In this document: positions 10,571 through 22,108 of the stretch, piece by piece
Layout of the letters: the number at the start of each line of letters is the position of its first letter
Position numbering within the stretch: position 1 is the first letter of the stretch
NCBI RefSeq assembly: GCF_001280085.1
Contig: NZ_LGED01000113.1
Location: forward strand, 1 to 64,000
Direction of reading: 5' to 3'
Source of the DNA: Saccharothrix sp. NRRL B-16348
GTDB taxonomy: Bacteria; Actinomycetota; Actinomycetes; Mycobacteriales; Pseudonocardiaceae
Length of the DNA: 64,000 nucleotides
Made by a program: the position numbers and the translations under genes
The notes under the pieces: generated by a model
Databases searched by the model: none
The model's input: the letters and a program-made list of their open reading frames with translations, nothing else
What the model was told of the DNA's origin: nothing

Positions 10571-10672
10571 GTTCACGCTCACATCGAACGGTCTCGCGCA
10601 GGTGATCTGCAGCGTCAAGTCTGCTGGCGGCCCTGAGGGGAGTCAAGGTCGGCCTGCCCGTGAACGCTCACA
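10571..10672. promoter_or_regulatory. Paired operator-like sites upstream of GH27
   Basis: Two similar sites, GTTCACGCTCACA at 10571-10583 and GTGAACGCTCACA at 10660-10672, about 90 bases apart and upstream of the GH27 start. Each has a CGCTCAC half-site as in the operators at 255 and 746. A repressor binding both by looping is possible (inference). Confidence 0.35.
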
Positions 10673-10697
10673 TGGCGCAGTCGTGGGCACGACCGGC

Positions 10698-10729
10698 GCG
10701 CGGAGGCCGGTGGGCCCCGGCCTCCGCGC
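10698..10729 (-). terminator. Terminator of the GH141-like gene
   Basis: Perfect 13-bp stem (10698-10710 with 10717-10729), 6-base loop, just past the stop at 10736. Confidence 0.75.
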
Positions 10730-10735
10730 TGTGGA

Positions 10736-13646
<2,911 letters not shown>

Positions 13647-13756
13647 ATCGGACTCCTAGAGGTCGCCCCACCCGCCGGACCACGGCGCTGCCGCCGACGG
13701 CTTCCGCTGCGTGAACCGTGCGGCGGGGATCGAAGGCTCCGTGCGCACGCGTCGAG

Positions 13757-13771
13757 ATGACGTCTGACGAT
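13757..13771. promoter_or_regulatory. FadR-GntR operator copy near rhaM
   Basis: The 13-mer ATGACGTCTGACG (13757-13769) is identical to part of the operator at 18227-18242. It lies between the rhaM start and its predicted promoter, so it could act as a roadblock. Confidence 0.55.
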
Positions 13772-13811
13772 CAGCCGACCGATGCCGGTGAAACAAAACC
13801 GACATCATTTC

Positions 13812-13829
13812 ATCATACGAATGACGTAT
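13812..13829 (-). promoter_or_regulatory. rhaM promoter -10 region overlapped by palindrome
   Basis: Minus-strand TATGAT (13812-13817) overlaps the inverted repeat ATACG-N5-CGTAT (13815-13829), whose centre again contains ATGACG. A repressor here would block the promoter directly. Confidence 0.45.
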
Positions 13830-13881
13830 TCGCAAGAGAAGCGCGGCCGTTCGACATCGTTGTCGGACCACTCCGGTCGGG

Positions 13882-15072
13882 TCAGGACCGCAAGGGGTGC
13901 AGCTGTTCCGGCGGCGTGACGACGCCCTGCACCACGGCCAGCAGGCGCTGCCCGGCGCGTTCCGGCCGGACGTGCGGGCCTTCGGTCACCGGGAAGGCGA
14001 GCAGGGGGCGGGAGCCGACGATCGCGTCCTCGTCCACGCGGATGCCCAGCCCCGGGCTGTCGCCCAGGACGAACGCGCCGTCCTCGACGTGGAGGTCGAT
14101 CGAGAGCCCGGACGGCGGCTGCAGGTCCTGCAACTCGCTGACCAAGTGGTTCGGCACGGACGTCGCGGCGTGCAGCAACCCGACCGGGGTGTTGCCGATG
14201 GGGCTGACGGGCAGGTCGTGCGCGTGGGCCAGGGCCGAGACCCGCAGGAAGTGCGTGACGCCCCACCCCGCCGCGGTCTGGACGATGTCGATCGCGCCCG
14301 TCGAGATCAGCGGGCGGAACTGCTCCAGGCCGGTGAGGTTCTCGCCGCTGGCGACCGACGCGCGGACGCCGCGACCGACGGCCGCGTGCCCCTCCGCGTC
14401 CCACCGCCGGACGGGCTCCTCGATCCAGATCAGGTCGAGCGTCCGCTCGAGCTCGCCGACGTGGCGCACGGCCTGCTTGCGGGTCAGCGCCTCGTTCACG
14501 TCGAGCATCAGACCCGGTCTGGTGCCCCCGCCGGCGCTGGTGAGCACGTCGCGCACCAGGATGAGGCGGTCCCGGTCCCGGTCGACGTCGAGGCCGCCTT
14601 TGAGCTTCGCCACGCGCAGGCCGCGGTCGGCGTAGGTCTCGTACAGGGCAACGAGTTCGTCGTCGCCCAGGCCGATGTCCACACCGGAGGCGTAGGCGGG
14701 CACGCGGCGGTCGCGTCCGCCGAGGAGTCGCCAGAGGGGTTCGCCCGCGGCTTGCGCCTTGATGTCCCAGAGGGCGGTGTCGAGGGCGCCGATGGTGCCG
14801 AACACGGTGCCCGCGTGGCCCGCCTTGAAGGTCTGGCGCAGCATCCGGTCGTAGAGGGCCGTGACGCCGCGCGGGTCTTCGCCCTCGATCGCGGCGAAGA
14901 TGGAGTCGATCTCGACGTGGGAGCCGAGTCCGACGCCGGTGATGCCGACGTCGGTCTCGACGAGCACGATCGGCACCCGGACGAGACCGTCGGCGAAGAC
15001 GCCGTTGGCGTCGCCGACCGGACGGCCCCAGTCCTGGACGGTGGTGAGGGTCCGGTAACCGGTGATGCGCAT
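13882..15072 (-). CDS. Enolase-superfamily enzyme (mandelate racemase/muconate lactonizing type)
   Basis: Likely a sugar-acid dehydratase, epimerase or lactone cycloisomerase, 396 residues. The ATG at 15072 is one base from the permease stop, so it is translationally coupled. N-terminal capping domain about 1-115; barrel with Lys156-x-Lys158 (VAKLKGG) on the second strand and metal ligands Asp191 (DVNE), Glu218 (IEEP) and Glu244 (SGENL). The catalytic His of the mandelate racemase group is not where expected: the segment reads VSPIGN (about 289-294). A mechanism relying on the Lys pair is therefore possible. Linkage to a sugar importer, a FadR regulator and rhaM suggests a 6-deoxy-aldonate or its lactone as substrate (inference). 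Confidence 0.78.
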   Translation of the reverse strand: MRITGYRTLTTVQDWGRPVGDANGVFADGLVRVPIVLVETDVGITGVGLGSHVEIDSIFAAIEGEDPRGVTALYDRMLRQTFKAGHAGTVFGTIGALDTALWDIKAQAAGEPLWRLLGGRDRRVPAYASGVDIGLGDDELVALYETYADRGLRVAKLKGGLDVDRDRDRLILVRDVLTSAGGGTRPGLMLDVNEALTRKQAVRHVGELERTLDLIWIEEPVRRWDAEGHAAVGRGVRASVASGENLTGLEQFRPLISTGAIDIVQTAAGWGVTHFLRVSALAHAHDLPVSPIGNTPVGLLHAATSVPNHLVSELQDLQPPSGLSIDLHVEDGAFVLGDSPGLGIRVDEDAIVGSRPLLAFPVTEGPHVRPERAGQRLLAVVQGVVTPPEQLHPLRS

Positions 15073-15073
15073 G

Positions 15074-15901
15074 TCAGCCCTTCGTGGCCCCTGCGGTGAC
15101 GCCGTCGGCGATCTGGCGCTGCAGGAACAGGTAGACGACGAGGACGGGTATCGCGGCGATCAGCACGCCGGAGGCGAACACGGGGATGTCGTCGGAGTAC
15201 TGGCCGCGCAACGAGGTCACGCCGACCATCAGCGTGCGGTTCTCCGCGGACGGCATCATGAGCAGGGAGATGAGCACGTCGTTCCAGCAGAACAGGGCGT
15301 TGAGCACGCCGACCGACAGCAGTGCCGGCCTGCCGATCGGCAGCATGATCCGCCAGTACACGCCGTACACGGTGTTGCCGTCGATCCGCGCCGCGTCCAC
15401 GATCTCCGGCGGCACGGTCGAGTAGTAGCTGGTCATCAGGAAGACCGTGAACGGGAGGAACTGCGCCACGTACGCCAGGATCAGCCCCGGGTACGTGTCG
15501 ACGAGGCCGGCGTCGGCCATGATCCGCGCCAGCGGGACCATGATCACCTGGAACGGGATGAACAGCGCGGCGAGGATGCCCAGGAACAGCACCGACGAGC
15601 CGCGGAACCGCAACCGGGCGAGCGAGAACCCGGCCATCGACCCGAACAGCAGCAGCAACGCGACCGAGCACGTCACCACGATCAGCGAGTTCACGAAGTA
15701 CCGGGACATCCCGACGCTCGTCCACGCCTCGACGACGTTGGCCCACCGCAGCGAATCCGCCAGCGAGAACCGGTCGAGCACGTACTCGCGGCGGGTCTTC
15801 ACGGCCACGTTCGTGGTGAACACCAACGGGTAGACCGTGGCCAGCGCCAGCGCGACCATCGGGATCGCGACGAGCCACCTCGTCCAGCGTCGGCCGGCCA
15901 T
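15074..15901 (-). CDS. Sugar ABC transporter permease (MalG type)
   Basis: Second inner-membrane subunit of a binding-protein-dependent carbohydrate importer, 275 residues with six predicted membrane segments. The N-terminal segment (RWLVAIPMVALALATVYPLVF) and the cytoplasmic EAA-type loop (EIVDAARIDG...RIMLPIGRPAL) identify it. Its ATG overlaps the stop of the partner permease (TGATG). No ATPase is encoded in the operon; actinobacteria commonly share one MsiK-type ATPase among such importers. Confidence 0.92.
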   Translation of the reverse strand: MAGRRWTRWLVAIPMVALALATVYPLVFTTNVAVKTRREYVLDRFSLADSLRWANVVEAWTSVGMSRYFVNSLIVVTCSVALLLLFGSMAGFSLARLRFRGSSVLFLGILAALFIPFQVIMVPLARIMADAGLVDTYPGLILAYVAQFLPFTVFLMTSYYSTVPPEIVDAARIDGNTVYGVYWRIMLPIGRPALLSVGVLNALFCWNDVLISLLMMPSAENRTLMVGVTSLRGQYSDDIPVFASGVLIAAIPVLVVYLFLQRQIADGVTAGATKG

Positions 15902-16887
15902 CAGTCCTCCCGGCCCGCGCGGCGCAGGACGGCGATCTGGGCCAGCCCCACGACGAGCATGATCAGGAACAGCGCGGTCGCCGCCGCGGACGCGAGCGCG
16001 GGCTGGTTGAACTGCCCCTGCTGGACCCAGATGTAGTACTCGGGCAGGTAGGTGGAGCCCTCGGGGCCGCCGCCGGTCATCACGAACAGCAGGCCGAACA
16101 TCGACGTCAGCATGCCGATCATCGTGGTGACGAAGACGAACTGGATCGTGCGGGTCAGCGCCGGGACGATCACGTGCCGGATGGTCTGCGGCAGCGACGC
16201 GCCGTCCACCTTGGCGGCGTCCAGCAGCGACGGGTCGAGCGCGGCGAACCCGGCCAGGAACACGACCAGCGCCATGCCGAACGTCGCCCAGACGTGCACC
16301 CCGACCACCGCGAAGATCGCCACGTCCGGGTCGCCCAGCCAGTCCACCGGCCCGAGCCCCACGCCGCCGAGCAGCGTGTTGAGCGGACCGTCGTAGGCGA
16401 GCAGCAGGGTGAAGATCGCCCCGACGATCACCGGCGAGAGCACCGCCGGGAAGAAGTACACGCCCCGGTACACCCGGTGCCCCGGCACCCGCAGGTAGAT
16501 GAACGTGGCGAGCAGCCCCGGGATCGCCACCGCCACCGGGAGCAGCAGCACCAGCAGGCCGACGTTGCGCAACGCGGTGCGGAACAGCGGGTCGCCGAAC
16601 AGGGTCAGGTAGTTGTCGAAGCCGACCGGCACGCCGTTGCGGTCGCCGTCACCGGTGAAGGAGAAGTTCACCCCGAGCAGCAACGGCCACAGCCGCAGCA
16701 CCACGATGATCAGCACGGCCGGCGCCAGCAGGACGAACGGCGCCAGGCGCTCGGCCCGCGACCCGCGACGGTTCCGCCGCGTGGCCGGCCTCCCCGGTCG
16801 CCGGGCCGTCGTGCCGGCGACCGCCTCCACCTCGTTCCGCTCGGCCACCATCGGGCGCACCGAGGACGGAGAACCCCCGGACGGCAC
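15901..16887 (-). CDS. Sugar ABC transporter permease (MalF type)
   Basis: First membrane subunit of the same importer, 328 residues. A basic cytoplasmic N-terminus (ATRRNRRGSRAERLAP) precedes six membrane segments; the EAA loop reads LLDAAKVDGASLPQTIRHVIVPAL. The GTG at 16887 begins three bases after the binding-protein stop; an ATG 12 codons later is an alternative start. It works with the binding protein upstream and the permease downstream. Confidence 0.9.
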   Translation of the reverse strand: MPSGGSPSSVRPMVAERNEVEAVAGTTARRPGRPATRRNRRGSRAERLAPFVLLAPAVLIIVVLRLWPLLLGVNFSFTGDGDRNGVPVGFDNYLTLFGDPLFRTALRNVGLLVLLLPVAVAIPGLLATFIYLRVPGHRVYRGVYFFPAVLSPVIVGAIFTLLLAYDGPLNTLLGGVGLGPVDWLGDPDVAIFAVVGVHVWATFGMALVVFLAGFAALDPSLLDAAKVDGASLPQTIRHVIVPALTRTIQFVFVTTMIGMLTSMFGLLFVMTGGGPEGSTYLPEYYIWVQQGQFNQPALASAAATALFLIMLVVGLAQIAVLRRAGRED

Positions 16888-16890
16888 GAA

Positions 16891-18159
16891 TCAACTCGCC
16901 TTGTCGGAGTCGGCCAGCTGCGCGACCGCCTCGTCCACCGTGACGGAACCGCTGATCAGCTGCTGCGAGAGCCGGCCCATCAGGTCGATCGTCTTGCTGG
17001 ACAGGGCGACGTGCAGGGCCGGCTTGCCGGTCTTGATGCCCGCGGTGATCGTGGCGACGGCGGGGCCCGCCTCGGAGACGTCGATCGTGGTGTCGGACGC
17101 GATCGCGCCCGCGTCGGCGTAGAAGGCCTTCAGCGCCTCGGACGACGTCAGCGACCGCACCAGGTCCGCGGCCACCTTCGGGTCCTTGGTCCACTTGGCG
17201 ACCGCGTAGCCGATGCCGCCGTCGTACGGCAGGCTCGGCGTGGCCGCGGGGTTGACCACGGGCGCGCCCATCACGCCGACCTTGTCCGCGTCGAGGAACT
17301 CGGCGAAGTCCTTCCAGTGCCCGATGTCGGACATCAGGCCGATGATGTGCGCGGCCTTGCCGGACTGGAAGACCGCGAACGCGTCGTTGAACATCGCGGT
17401 GGAGTTGGCGCCGTCGTTGTTCAGGCCGCTGTCGTTGACCTGCTTCCAGAGCTCGAAGATCCGCTTCACGTCCGGCGAGGCCCAGTTCCGCTTCCCGGCG
17501 ATCCAGTCGTCGTACTCCTGCGGCGTGAGCACCGCGGAACCGATGCTGGACAGGAAGAACTGGATGCCGATGCCTTCCTTGTTGCCCACGCCGAAGCACT
17601 TGGCGCCGGTCTTCTCGGTGATGACGCCGCAGTTCTCGACGAAGTCGTCCCACGTCTTGGCCGGCGCCTCGGCGTTCAGCCCGGCCTGCGCGTACAACGC
17701 CTTGTTGTAGTAGAGCGGGTGGCCTTGCAGCGTCACCGGTGCGGCGTAGGTCTTCCCGTCCTTGGTGAACGCGTCCCAGCCGGCCAGCCGCTGCTTGTCC
17801 TGGGCCAGGTGGTCGTCCAGCGGGAGCAGCGCGTCGACCCGGTCGCGGAGCTGGCCGCCGCCGTTGAAGAGCATGACGTCGGGGCCCTTGTTGGCCTGGA
17901 TCGCCGCGCCGAGCAGCGTGTAGTACTGGTCGAACGGCTGCGCCACGAACTCGACCTCGCGGTCCGGGTGGCTCTTCGCGAAGTCGGCCTTCGCCTTGTC
18001 GAGGTACGCGGCCACGTTCGCGTCGCCGGACTTCCAGTCCCAGACCACCAGCTTGTCGCCCGAGCTGCCGGAGGTTCCCGGCGCCGTGGCGCTTCCGCAG
18101 CCCGATGCCAGGGCCAACCCCAGGACCACGGCCGCCGACCACAGTGCGCGCTGCTTCAT
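16891..18159 (-). CDS. Extracellular solute-binding lipoprotein (family 1)
   Basis: Captures an oligosaccharide or sugar acid for the importer. 422 residues; the signal peptide ends in the lipobox LASGC, so it is anchored to the outer face of the membrane. Fold signatures include VVWDWKSGDANVAAYLDKAK, GPDVMLFNGGGQ and PLYYNKALYAQAG. It is the first gene of a five-gene leftward unit (binding protein, two permeases, enolase-superfamily enzyme, and possibly rhaM). The promoter at 18215-18243 carries the FadR-type operator in its spacer. The ligand is not readable from sequence; context favours rhamnose- or uronate-containing products. Confidence 0.92.
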   Translation of the reverse strand: MKQRALWSAAVVLGLALASGCGSATAPGTSGSSGDKLVVWDWKSGDANVAAYLDKAKADFAKSHPDREVEFVAQPFDQYYTLLGAAIQANKGPDVMLFNGGGQLRDRVDALLPLDDHLAQDKQRLAGWDAFTKDGKTYAAPVTLQGHPLYYNKALYAQAGLNAEAPAKTWDDFVENCGVITEKTGAKCFGVGNKEGIGIQFFLSSIGSAVLTPQEYDDWIAGKRNWASPDVKRIFELWKQVNDSGLNNDGANSTAMFNDAFAVFQSGKAAHIIGLMSDIGHWKDFAEFLDADKVGVMGAPVVNPAATPSLPYDGGIGYAVAKWTKDPKVAADLVRSLTSSEALKAFYADAGAIASDTTIDVSEAGPAVATITAGIKTGKPALHVALSSKTIDLMGRLSQQLISGSVTVDEAVAQLADSDKAS

Positions 18160-18214
18160 TGCTGCTCACTTCCCAGACGGCGGCCGGGTACGCCCACGGC
18201 GCGATTGGCTCAGG

Positions 18215-18243
18215 AACATAACTCGTATGACGTCTGACGTCAA
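18215..18243 (-). promoter_or_regulatory. Promoter and operator of the ABC/enolase operon
   Basis: Minus-strand TTGACG (18238-18243) and TATGTT (18215-18220) have a 17-base spacer. The operator ATGACGTCTGACGTCA (18227-18242) fills the spacer and the -35 box, so binding of the divergent FadR-type regulator would shut the promoter. A plus-strand TATACT at 18254-18259 may serve the regulator gene. Confidence 0.7.
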
Positions 18244-18307
18244 CGGTCCTACGTATACTCGACGCAGCCCTGAAAGCACCGGGGCGCGGGGCGCAACCGG
18301 AGGAAAG

Positions 18308-19081
18308 ATGACCGCAGCTGGCCGGCGACCGACCGAAGACTCACCCGCACCTCCCGAGTGGGCGCGTCGACCGACCAACCTGGCCAAGGCGGTCACCGCC
18401 GAGCTCGTGGGGCGCATCGTCCGCGGCGTCCACCCGCCCGGCACGTCCCTGCCGCCGGAACCCGCGCTGGGCGAGACGTTCTCGGTGAGCCGGACCGTGA
18501 TCCGCGAGGCGGTGAAGATCCTCCAGGAGAAGGGCCTGGTCCAGGTGCGCCAAGGCGCCGGCACCATGGTCACCCAGCCGGCGACGTGGAACATGCTGGA
18601 CGAACTCGTCCTCGCGGCCACCATCGCCGAAGACGAGACGCTGGCCGTGCTCGACGATCTCGTGGTCACCCGGCGCCTCCTCGAATCGGACATGGCCCAG
18701 GTGGCCGCCCGCACGGCCGACCAGGACACGATCGACCGGCTACGCGCCCTCGTGGACCGGATGGACCAGCTCGTCGACGACCCCCTGGCCTACCGCGAGC
18801 AGGACCGCGCCTTCCACGACACGATCATGCAGGCGTCGGGCAACCGGATCGCCCGTGGCGTCGTGCGCTCCCTGGAGAGCCAGGTCATCAACACCGCCCG
18901 CTACATGGGCCGGATCGAGCGGGCGTTGTGCGTGGCGTCCAACCGGGGACACCGCCGGATCTACGAGCGGATCGCGGCGCACGACCCGGCGGGCGCCGCC
19001 GAAGCCATGTTCACCCACATCACCGAAGCGTGGTTGGTGCGCCGGAACGACAACGGGGACCCGGGCCGCCTGGAGCGCTAG
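18308..19081 (+). CDS. GntR-family regulator, FadR (FCD) subfamily
   Basis: A metabolite-responsive repressor, 257 residues. The ATG at 18308 follows GGAGGA. N-terminal winged helix (about 22-92): LAKAVTAELVGRIVRGVHPPG, then SVSRTVIREAVKILQEKGLVQVRQGAGT. The C-terminal all-helical FCD domain (about 100-250) carries the metal-binding pattern seen in EQDRAFHDTIMQASGN and later His residues. It is divergent from the ABC/enolase operon, and the 148-base gap contains the operator. It probably senses a sugar acid made by that pathway and also controls rhaM through the shared 13-mer (inference). Confidence 0.88.
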   Translation: MTAAGRRPTEDSPAPPEWARRPTNLAKAVTAELVGRIVRGVHPPGTSLPPEPALGETFSVSRTVIREAVKILQEKGLVQVRQGAGTMVTQPATWNMLDELVLAATIAEDETLAVLDDLVVTRRLLESDMAQVAARTADQDTIDRLRALVDRMDQLVDDPLAYREQDRAFHDTIMQASGNRIARGVVRSLESQVINTARYMGRIERALCVASNRGHRRIYERIAAHDPAGAAEAMFTHITEAWLVRRNDNGDPGRLER

Positions 19082-19342
19082 GTGGTCACCCGACGACATC
19101 ACCCCCTCCGCGCAGCCGCACCGCTGAGCGTCGTCGCGCTCACGGGCGACGACTTCGGTCAGCATACCGATCCGCTGCGCGCTAGGGAACGATGAGTAGT
19201 ACTTAAATCGACACTTGTCGGAAATTTCCTGACGAGACCCGGGGGATGCGAGGACTCGCGGCGCGTTGCCACGAAATAGTCTCAGGTTTCCCTTGACGAC
19301 ACAGCCGCGCACAGGCTGTCATGAGTAGCTAGGACCACGGCA

Positions 19343-19361
19343 CGATGAGTCTGACTCATCG
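19343..19361. promoter_or_regulatory. 19-base inverted repeat, operator-like
   Basis: Arms CGATGAGT and ACTCATCG are perfect complements around CTG. A degenerate copy (CGATGAGT then ACTTAAATCG) starts at 19190. No regulator can be assigned. Confidence 0.4.
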
Positions 19362-19525
19362 ACAGGAGATCCAGCTCGTCGGACTCCGGCCCACGAGCAC
19401 CACGACGTAGTGGAGCAGCTCATGCCACAACGGCCGAACGGCCGCGCACCCTGCGCGCTCCGGGCCAGCGGCCCCGGCTGACGGGCGCCCGGCGAACGGC
19501 CGCCGCGCGCACCACCGCCAGCTGT

Positions 19526-19537
19526 GGGAGCGCTCCC
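19526..19537. promoter_or_regulatory. LacI-type operator GGGAGCGCTCCC
   Basis: Perfect 12-bp palindrome, 98 bases upstream of the LacI gene start. It matches the core of the known CebR operator of streptomycetes (TGGGAGCGCTCCCA). A second copy is at 34448-34459. Autoregulation by the adjacent LacI protein is likely. Confidence 0.65.
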
Positions 19538-19634
19538 GGTGGCCGGTCCTCGATCCCGATCGGCCCATCCCCCTTGTTGTGCACGCACCGGGTCGCCGCG
19601 CACCGGCGGCCGGTCGGAGAACGGGAGGTCCACG

Positions 19635-20690
19635 TTGGGCGCACGACGGGTCACCCTGGCCGACGTGGCCAAGGTGGTCGGCGTCTCCCAAACCACCGTG
19701 TCCCTGGTCTTGTCGGGACGCGGCCGCGACCTGCGGATCTCCGAGGAGATGCAACGCCGGGTCCGCGAAGCGGCGACGGAGTTGGAGTACCGCCGCAACC
19801 GGGTGTCGATGGGGCAGCGCGGGGCGAGGACGCAGACGATCGCCTTCGTGTCCGACTCCGTGGCCAGCTCGCGGCTCGCGGGCCACATGATCAAGGGCGC
19901 GCTGGGCGCGGCCCGCAAGCACGGCGTCACGCTGCTGTTCGGCGAGACCGAGGGCGACGCGGGCTTCCAGCGCACGTTGATCGAGACGATGCACGACTAC
20001 CACGTCGACGGCATCATCCTCGCCTCGGTGCACACCAGGACGATCAGCATCCCGAGCGAGCTCGCCACCGGACCCGCGGTGCTGCTCAACGTGCTGCCGC
20101 GCGAGCCGTCACCGCTGGTCTCGGTCCTGCCCGACGAGTTCCAGGCGGGCCGCGCCGCCGCGCGCGTGCTCCTCGACGCGGGTCACGGCGAGGGCATCCA
20201 CCTCATCGGCGTCGGCCCGTCCGGAGACGACGTCCCCCCTGGCCGGACCGCGGCGTTCGACCGGCTCGCCGGCATCCGCCAGGAGCTGGGCGAGGTGGGC
20301 GTCGAGGTGGAGAGCGGCCACGCGTGCCGCTGGTGGCTGCCGAAGTACGGCTTCGAGGCGACCCGGAGCCTGCTGCTCAAGGCACGTCCCCGCGCGTTGA
20401 TCTGCCTGGACGACCGGCTCGCGCTCGGCGCCTACCAGGCGCTGCAGGACGCCGGCCTCAGCGTGCCCGACGACGTCTCCGTCGTCTCCTTCGACGACCA
20501 CCCCATCGCGTCCTGGTTGCGCCCCGGCCTCACCACCGTCGCCCTGCCGCACCACGACCTCGGCGCGAAGGCCGTCGACCTGCTCTTCGCCGACGCCGAC
20601 CACCCCGACTCGGACCGCGTGCGCCGGGGCCGGACCCACCGCGTCCCGATGCCCGTCCGCCACCGGGATTCCGTGGCGCCACCGCGATGA
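19635..20690 (+). CDS. LacI-family transcriptional regulator
   Basis: A sugar-responsive repressor, 351 residues. I chose the TTG at 19635, six bases after GGGAGG, giving the N-terminus GARRVTLADVAKVVGVSQTTVSLVLSG, the standard LacI helix-turn-helix and hinge start; longer frames run back through the operator. The periplasmic-binding-like effector domain spans about 65-345 (IAFVSDSVASSRLAG ... ALICLDDRLALGAYQALQDAG ... VSVVSFDDHPIASWLRPGLTTV). It is convergent with the ebo cluster. The GGGAGCGCTCCC sites here and upstream of the sugar dehydrogenase gene at 34301 suggest it controls itself and that distant unit. Confidence 0.85.
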   Translation: MGARRVTLADVAKVVGVSQTTVSLVLSGRGRDLRISEEMQRRVREAATELEYRRNRVSMGQRGARTQTIAFVSDSVASSRLAGHMIKGALGAARKHGVTLLFGETEGDAGFQRTLIETMHDYHVDGIILASVHTRTISIPSELATGPAVLLNVLPREPSPLVSVLPDEFQAGRAAARVLLDAGHGEGIHLIGVGPSGDDVPPGRTAAFDRLAGIRQELGEVGVEVESGHACRWWLPKYGFEATRSLLLKARPRALICLDDRLALGAYQALQDAGLSVPDDVSVVSFDDHPIASWLRPGLTTVALPHHDLGAKAVDLLFADADHPDSDRVRRGRTHRVPMPVRHRDSVAPPR

Positions 20691-20710
20691 GCCCGGCACG
20701 GGGACCGGGC
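20691..20710. terminator. Short hairpin between convergent genes
   Basis: A 6-bp GC stem (20691-20696 with 20705-20710) in the 26-base gap between the LacI gene and eboF. It is weak but correctly placed for both. Confidence 0.4.
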
Positions 20711-20716
20711 CGGCCG

Positions 20717-22108
20717 TCACCGCCCCGCGGCCGGGACGCTGATCCCCTGGAGTGACAACAGGAAGTCGCGGACGTCCGTGGCCGCCAGGCGCCCGTCGCG
20801 CTCGACCGATCGCGGCACGACCGGGTCCGAGCACAGCAGCACCGGGCCGTCGGCGGCGGTGTCCGGGAGCCTGCCGTGCGTGCCGCGCACCCACGACGGG
20901 TCCAGCGGCACGACGTTCATCGCGTACCGCAGGCCGACCTTCTTGCGCGCCAGGTTCACGCCCGCCTTGACCTTGGCCAGCGGGTCGGCCGGGTCGAAGA
21001 ACAGCTCGGCCGGGTCGTAGCCGGGTTTGCGGTGGATGTCCACGCCGCGCGCGAAGTCGGGGGCACGGCTGTCGTCGGTCCAGTAGTAGTAGGTGAACCA
21101 GGCGTCCGGCTCGGCGATCGCGATCAGCTCGCCGGAACGCTCGTGGTCGAGCCCCACCTCCGCCTGCGCGTCCCGGTCGTGCACCACGTCCACGCCGGGC
21201 AGTTCGTCGAGCACGGCCCGGGTCCTGGCCAGGTCGGCGGGATCGGCGACGTAGACGTGCGCGATCTGGTGGTCGGCCACCGCGAACGCGCGCGACGTCC
21301 ACGGGTCCAGGTACTCCATGCCCGCCTGGGTGTAGACCTCCAGCAGCCCGGCCCGGCGCAACGCCCGGTTGACGTCGACCGGCCTGCGCGCGTCGGTGAT
21401 GCCGTACTCCGACAGCGCGACGATCGTCGCGTCGGAGTCCAGCAGCGGCTTGAGCGCCCGGTCCACGTCGGCCGCGGCCTTGGCCGCCTGCGGTGACGAA
21501 GGCCCGAACCGCTGCAGGTCGTAGTCCAGGTGCGGCACGTAGACCAGCAGCAGGTCGGGCCGGTGGTCGGCGAGGACCTTCAGGGCCGCGCCGACGATCC
21601 ACTCGCTGGACGCCAGGGACGCCGTGGGCCCCCAGTACTGGAACAGCGGGAACTCGCCCAGCGCGCCGGTGAGCCGGTCGTGCAGCTCGGGCGGGCGGAC
21701 GTAGGCGTCGGGCGACTTGCGGCCGTCGGCGTGGTAGATCGGCCTCGGCGTCACGGTGATGTCCGTGGACGCGCCCATCGCGTACCACCAGCAGATGTTC
21801 GCGGCCGTGTAGCCCGGGTGGACGCGCCGTGCGGTCTCCCACAGCTTCTCGCCGCCGACCAGCCGGTTGTGCTGGCGCCACAGGTGGATCTCGCCGAGGT
21901 CGCGGAAGTACCACCCGTTGCCCACGATGCCGTGCCCGGCGGGGGTGAGCCCGGTGAGCAGGGTCGCCTGGGCGCTGCACGTGACGGCGGGCAGCACGGT
22001 GCCCAGCTCGGCCTGCCAGCCCCGCCGCCCGAGGCGGGCGAGGTTCGGCATGTGCGGCAACAACGCCGGCGTCAGGCCGACCACGTCCACGACCACCAGT
22101 GGTTTCAC
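20717..22108 (-). CDS. eboF: EboF-like alkaline-phosphatase-superfamily phosphodiesterase
   Basis: A type I phosphodiesterase/nucleotide-pyrophosphatase family enzyme, 463 residues, last gene of the ebo-type operon. The GTG at 22108 overlaps the stop of eboE (GTGA). Superfamily metal and nucleophile motifs are visible: VVDVVGLTPALLP near the start, LPAVTCSAQATLLTG with the expected nucleophile Thr at about residue 33, PHLDYDLQRFG, ALSEYG and HRKPGYDPAELF. It has no signal peptide. In characterised ebo clusters of cyanobacteria and pseudomonads this family accompanies EboA-EboE and the set is linked to moving a metabolite precursor to the periplasm; its exact reaction is unknown. Confidence 0.78.
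   Translation of the reverse strand: MKPLVVVDVVGLTPALLPHMPNLARLGRRGWQAELGTVLPAVTCSAQATLLTGLTPAGHGIVGNGWYFRDLGEIHLWRQHNRLVGGEKLWETARRVHPGYTAANICWWYAMGASTDITVTPRPIYHADGRKSPDAYVRPPELHDRLTGALGEFPLFQYWGPTASLASSEWIVGAALKVLADHRPDLLLVYVPHLDYDLQRFGPSSPQAAKAAADVDRALKPLLDSDATIVALSEYGITDARRPVDVNRALRRAGLLEVYTQAGMEYLDPWTSRAFAVADHQIAHVYVADPADLARTRAVLDELPGVDVVHDRDAQAEVGLDHERSGELIAIAEPDAWFTYYYWTDDSRAPDFARGVDIHRKPGYDPAELFFDPADPLAKVKAGVNLARKKVGLRYAMNVVPLDPSWVRGTHGRLPDTAADGPVLLCSDPVVPRSVERDGRLAATDVRDFLLSLQGISVPAAGR

Larger units (their letters stand above)
19082..19634. other. Intergenic region, no gene seen
   Basis: 553 bases. An AT-rich core lies at 19190-19310. A clean inverted repeat, CGATGAGT-CTG-ACTCATCG, lies at 19343-19361, and ATGAGTAG recurs at 19192 and 19321. 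The final third holds the GGGAGCGCTCCC operator. No open frame here has convincing codon use and a ribosome binding site. Confidence 0.5.

Noticed and set aside
19524..19634. A 37-codon longer N-terminus for the LacI regulator
   Set aside because: It would start on the GGGAGCGCTCCC operator and add a Pro/Arg-rich segment before the standard LacI helix-turn-helix; the TTG at 19635 has GGGAGG in front.
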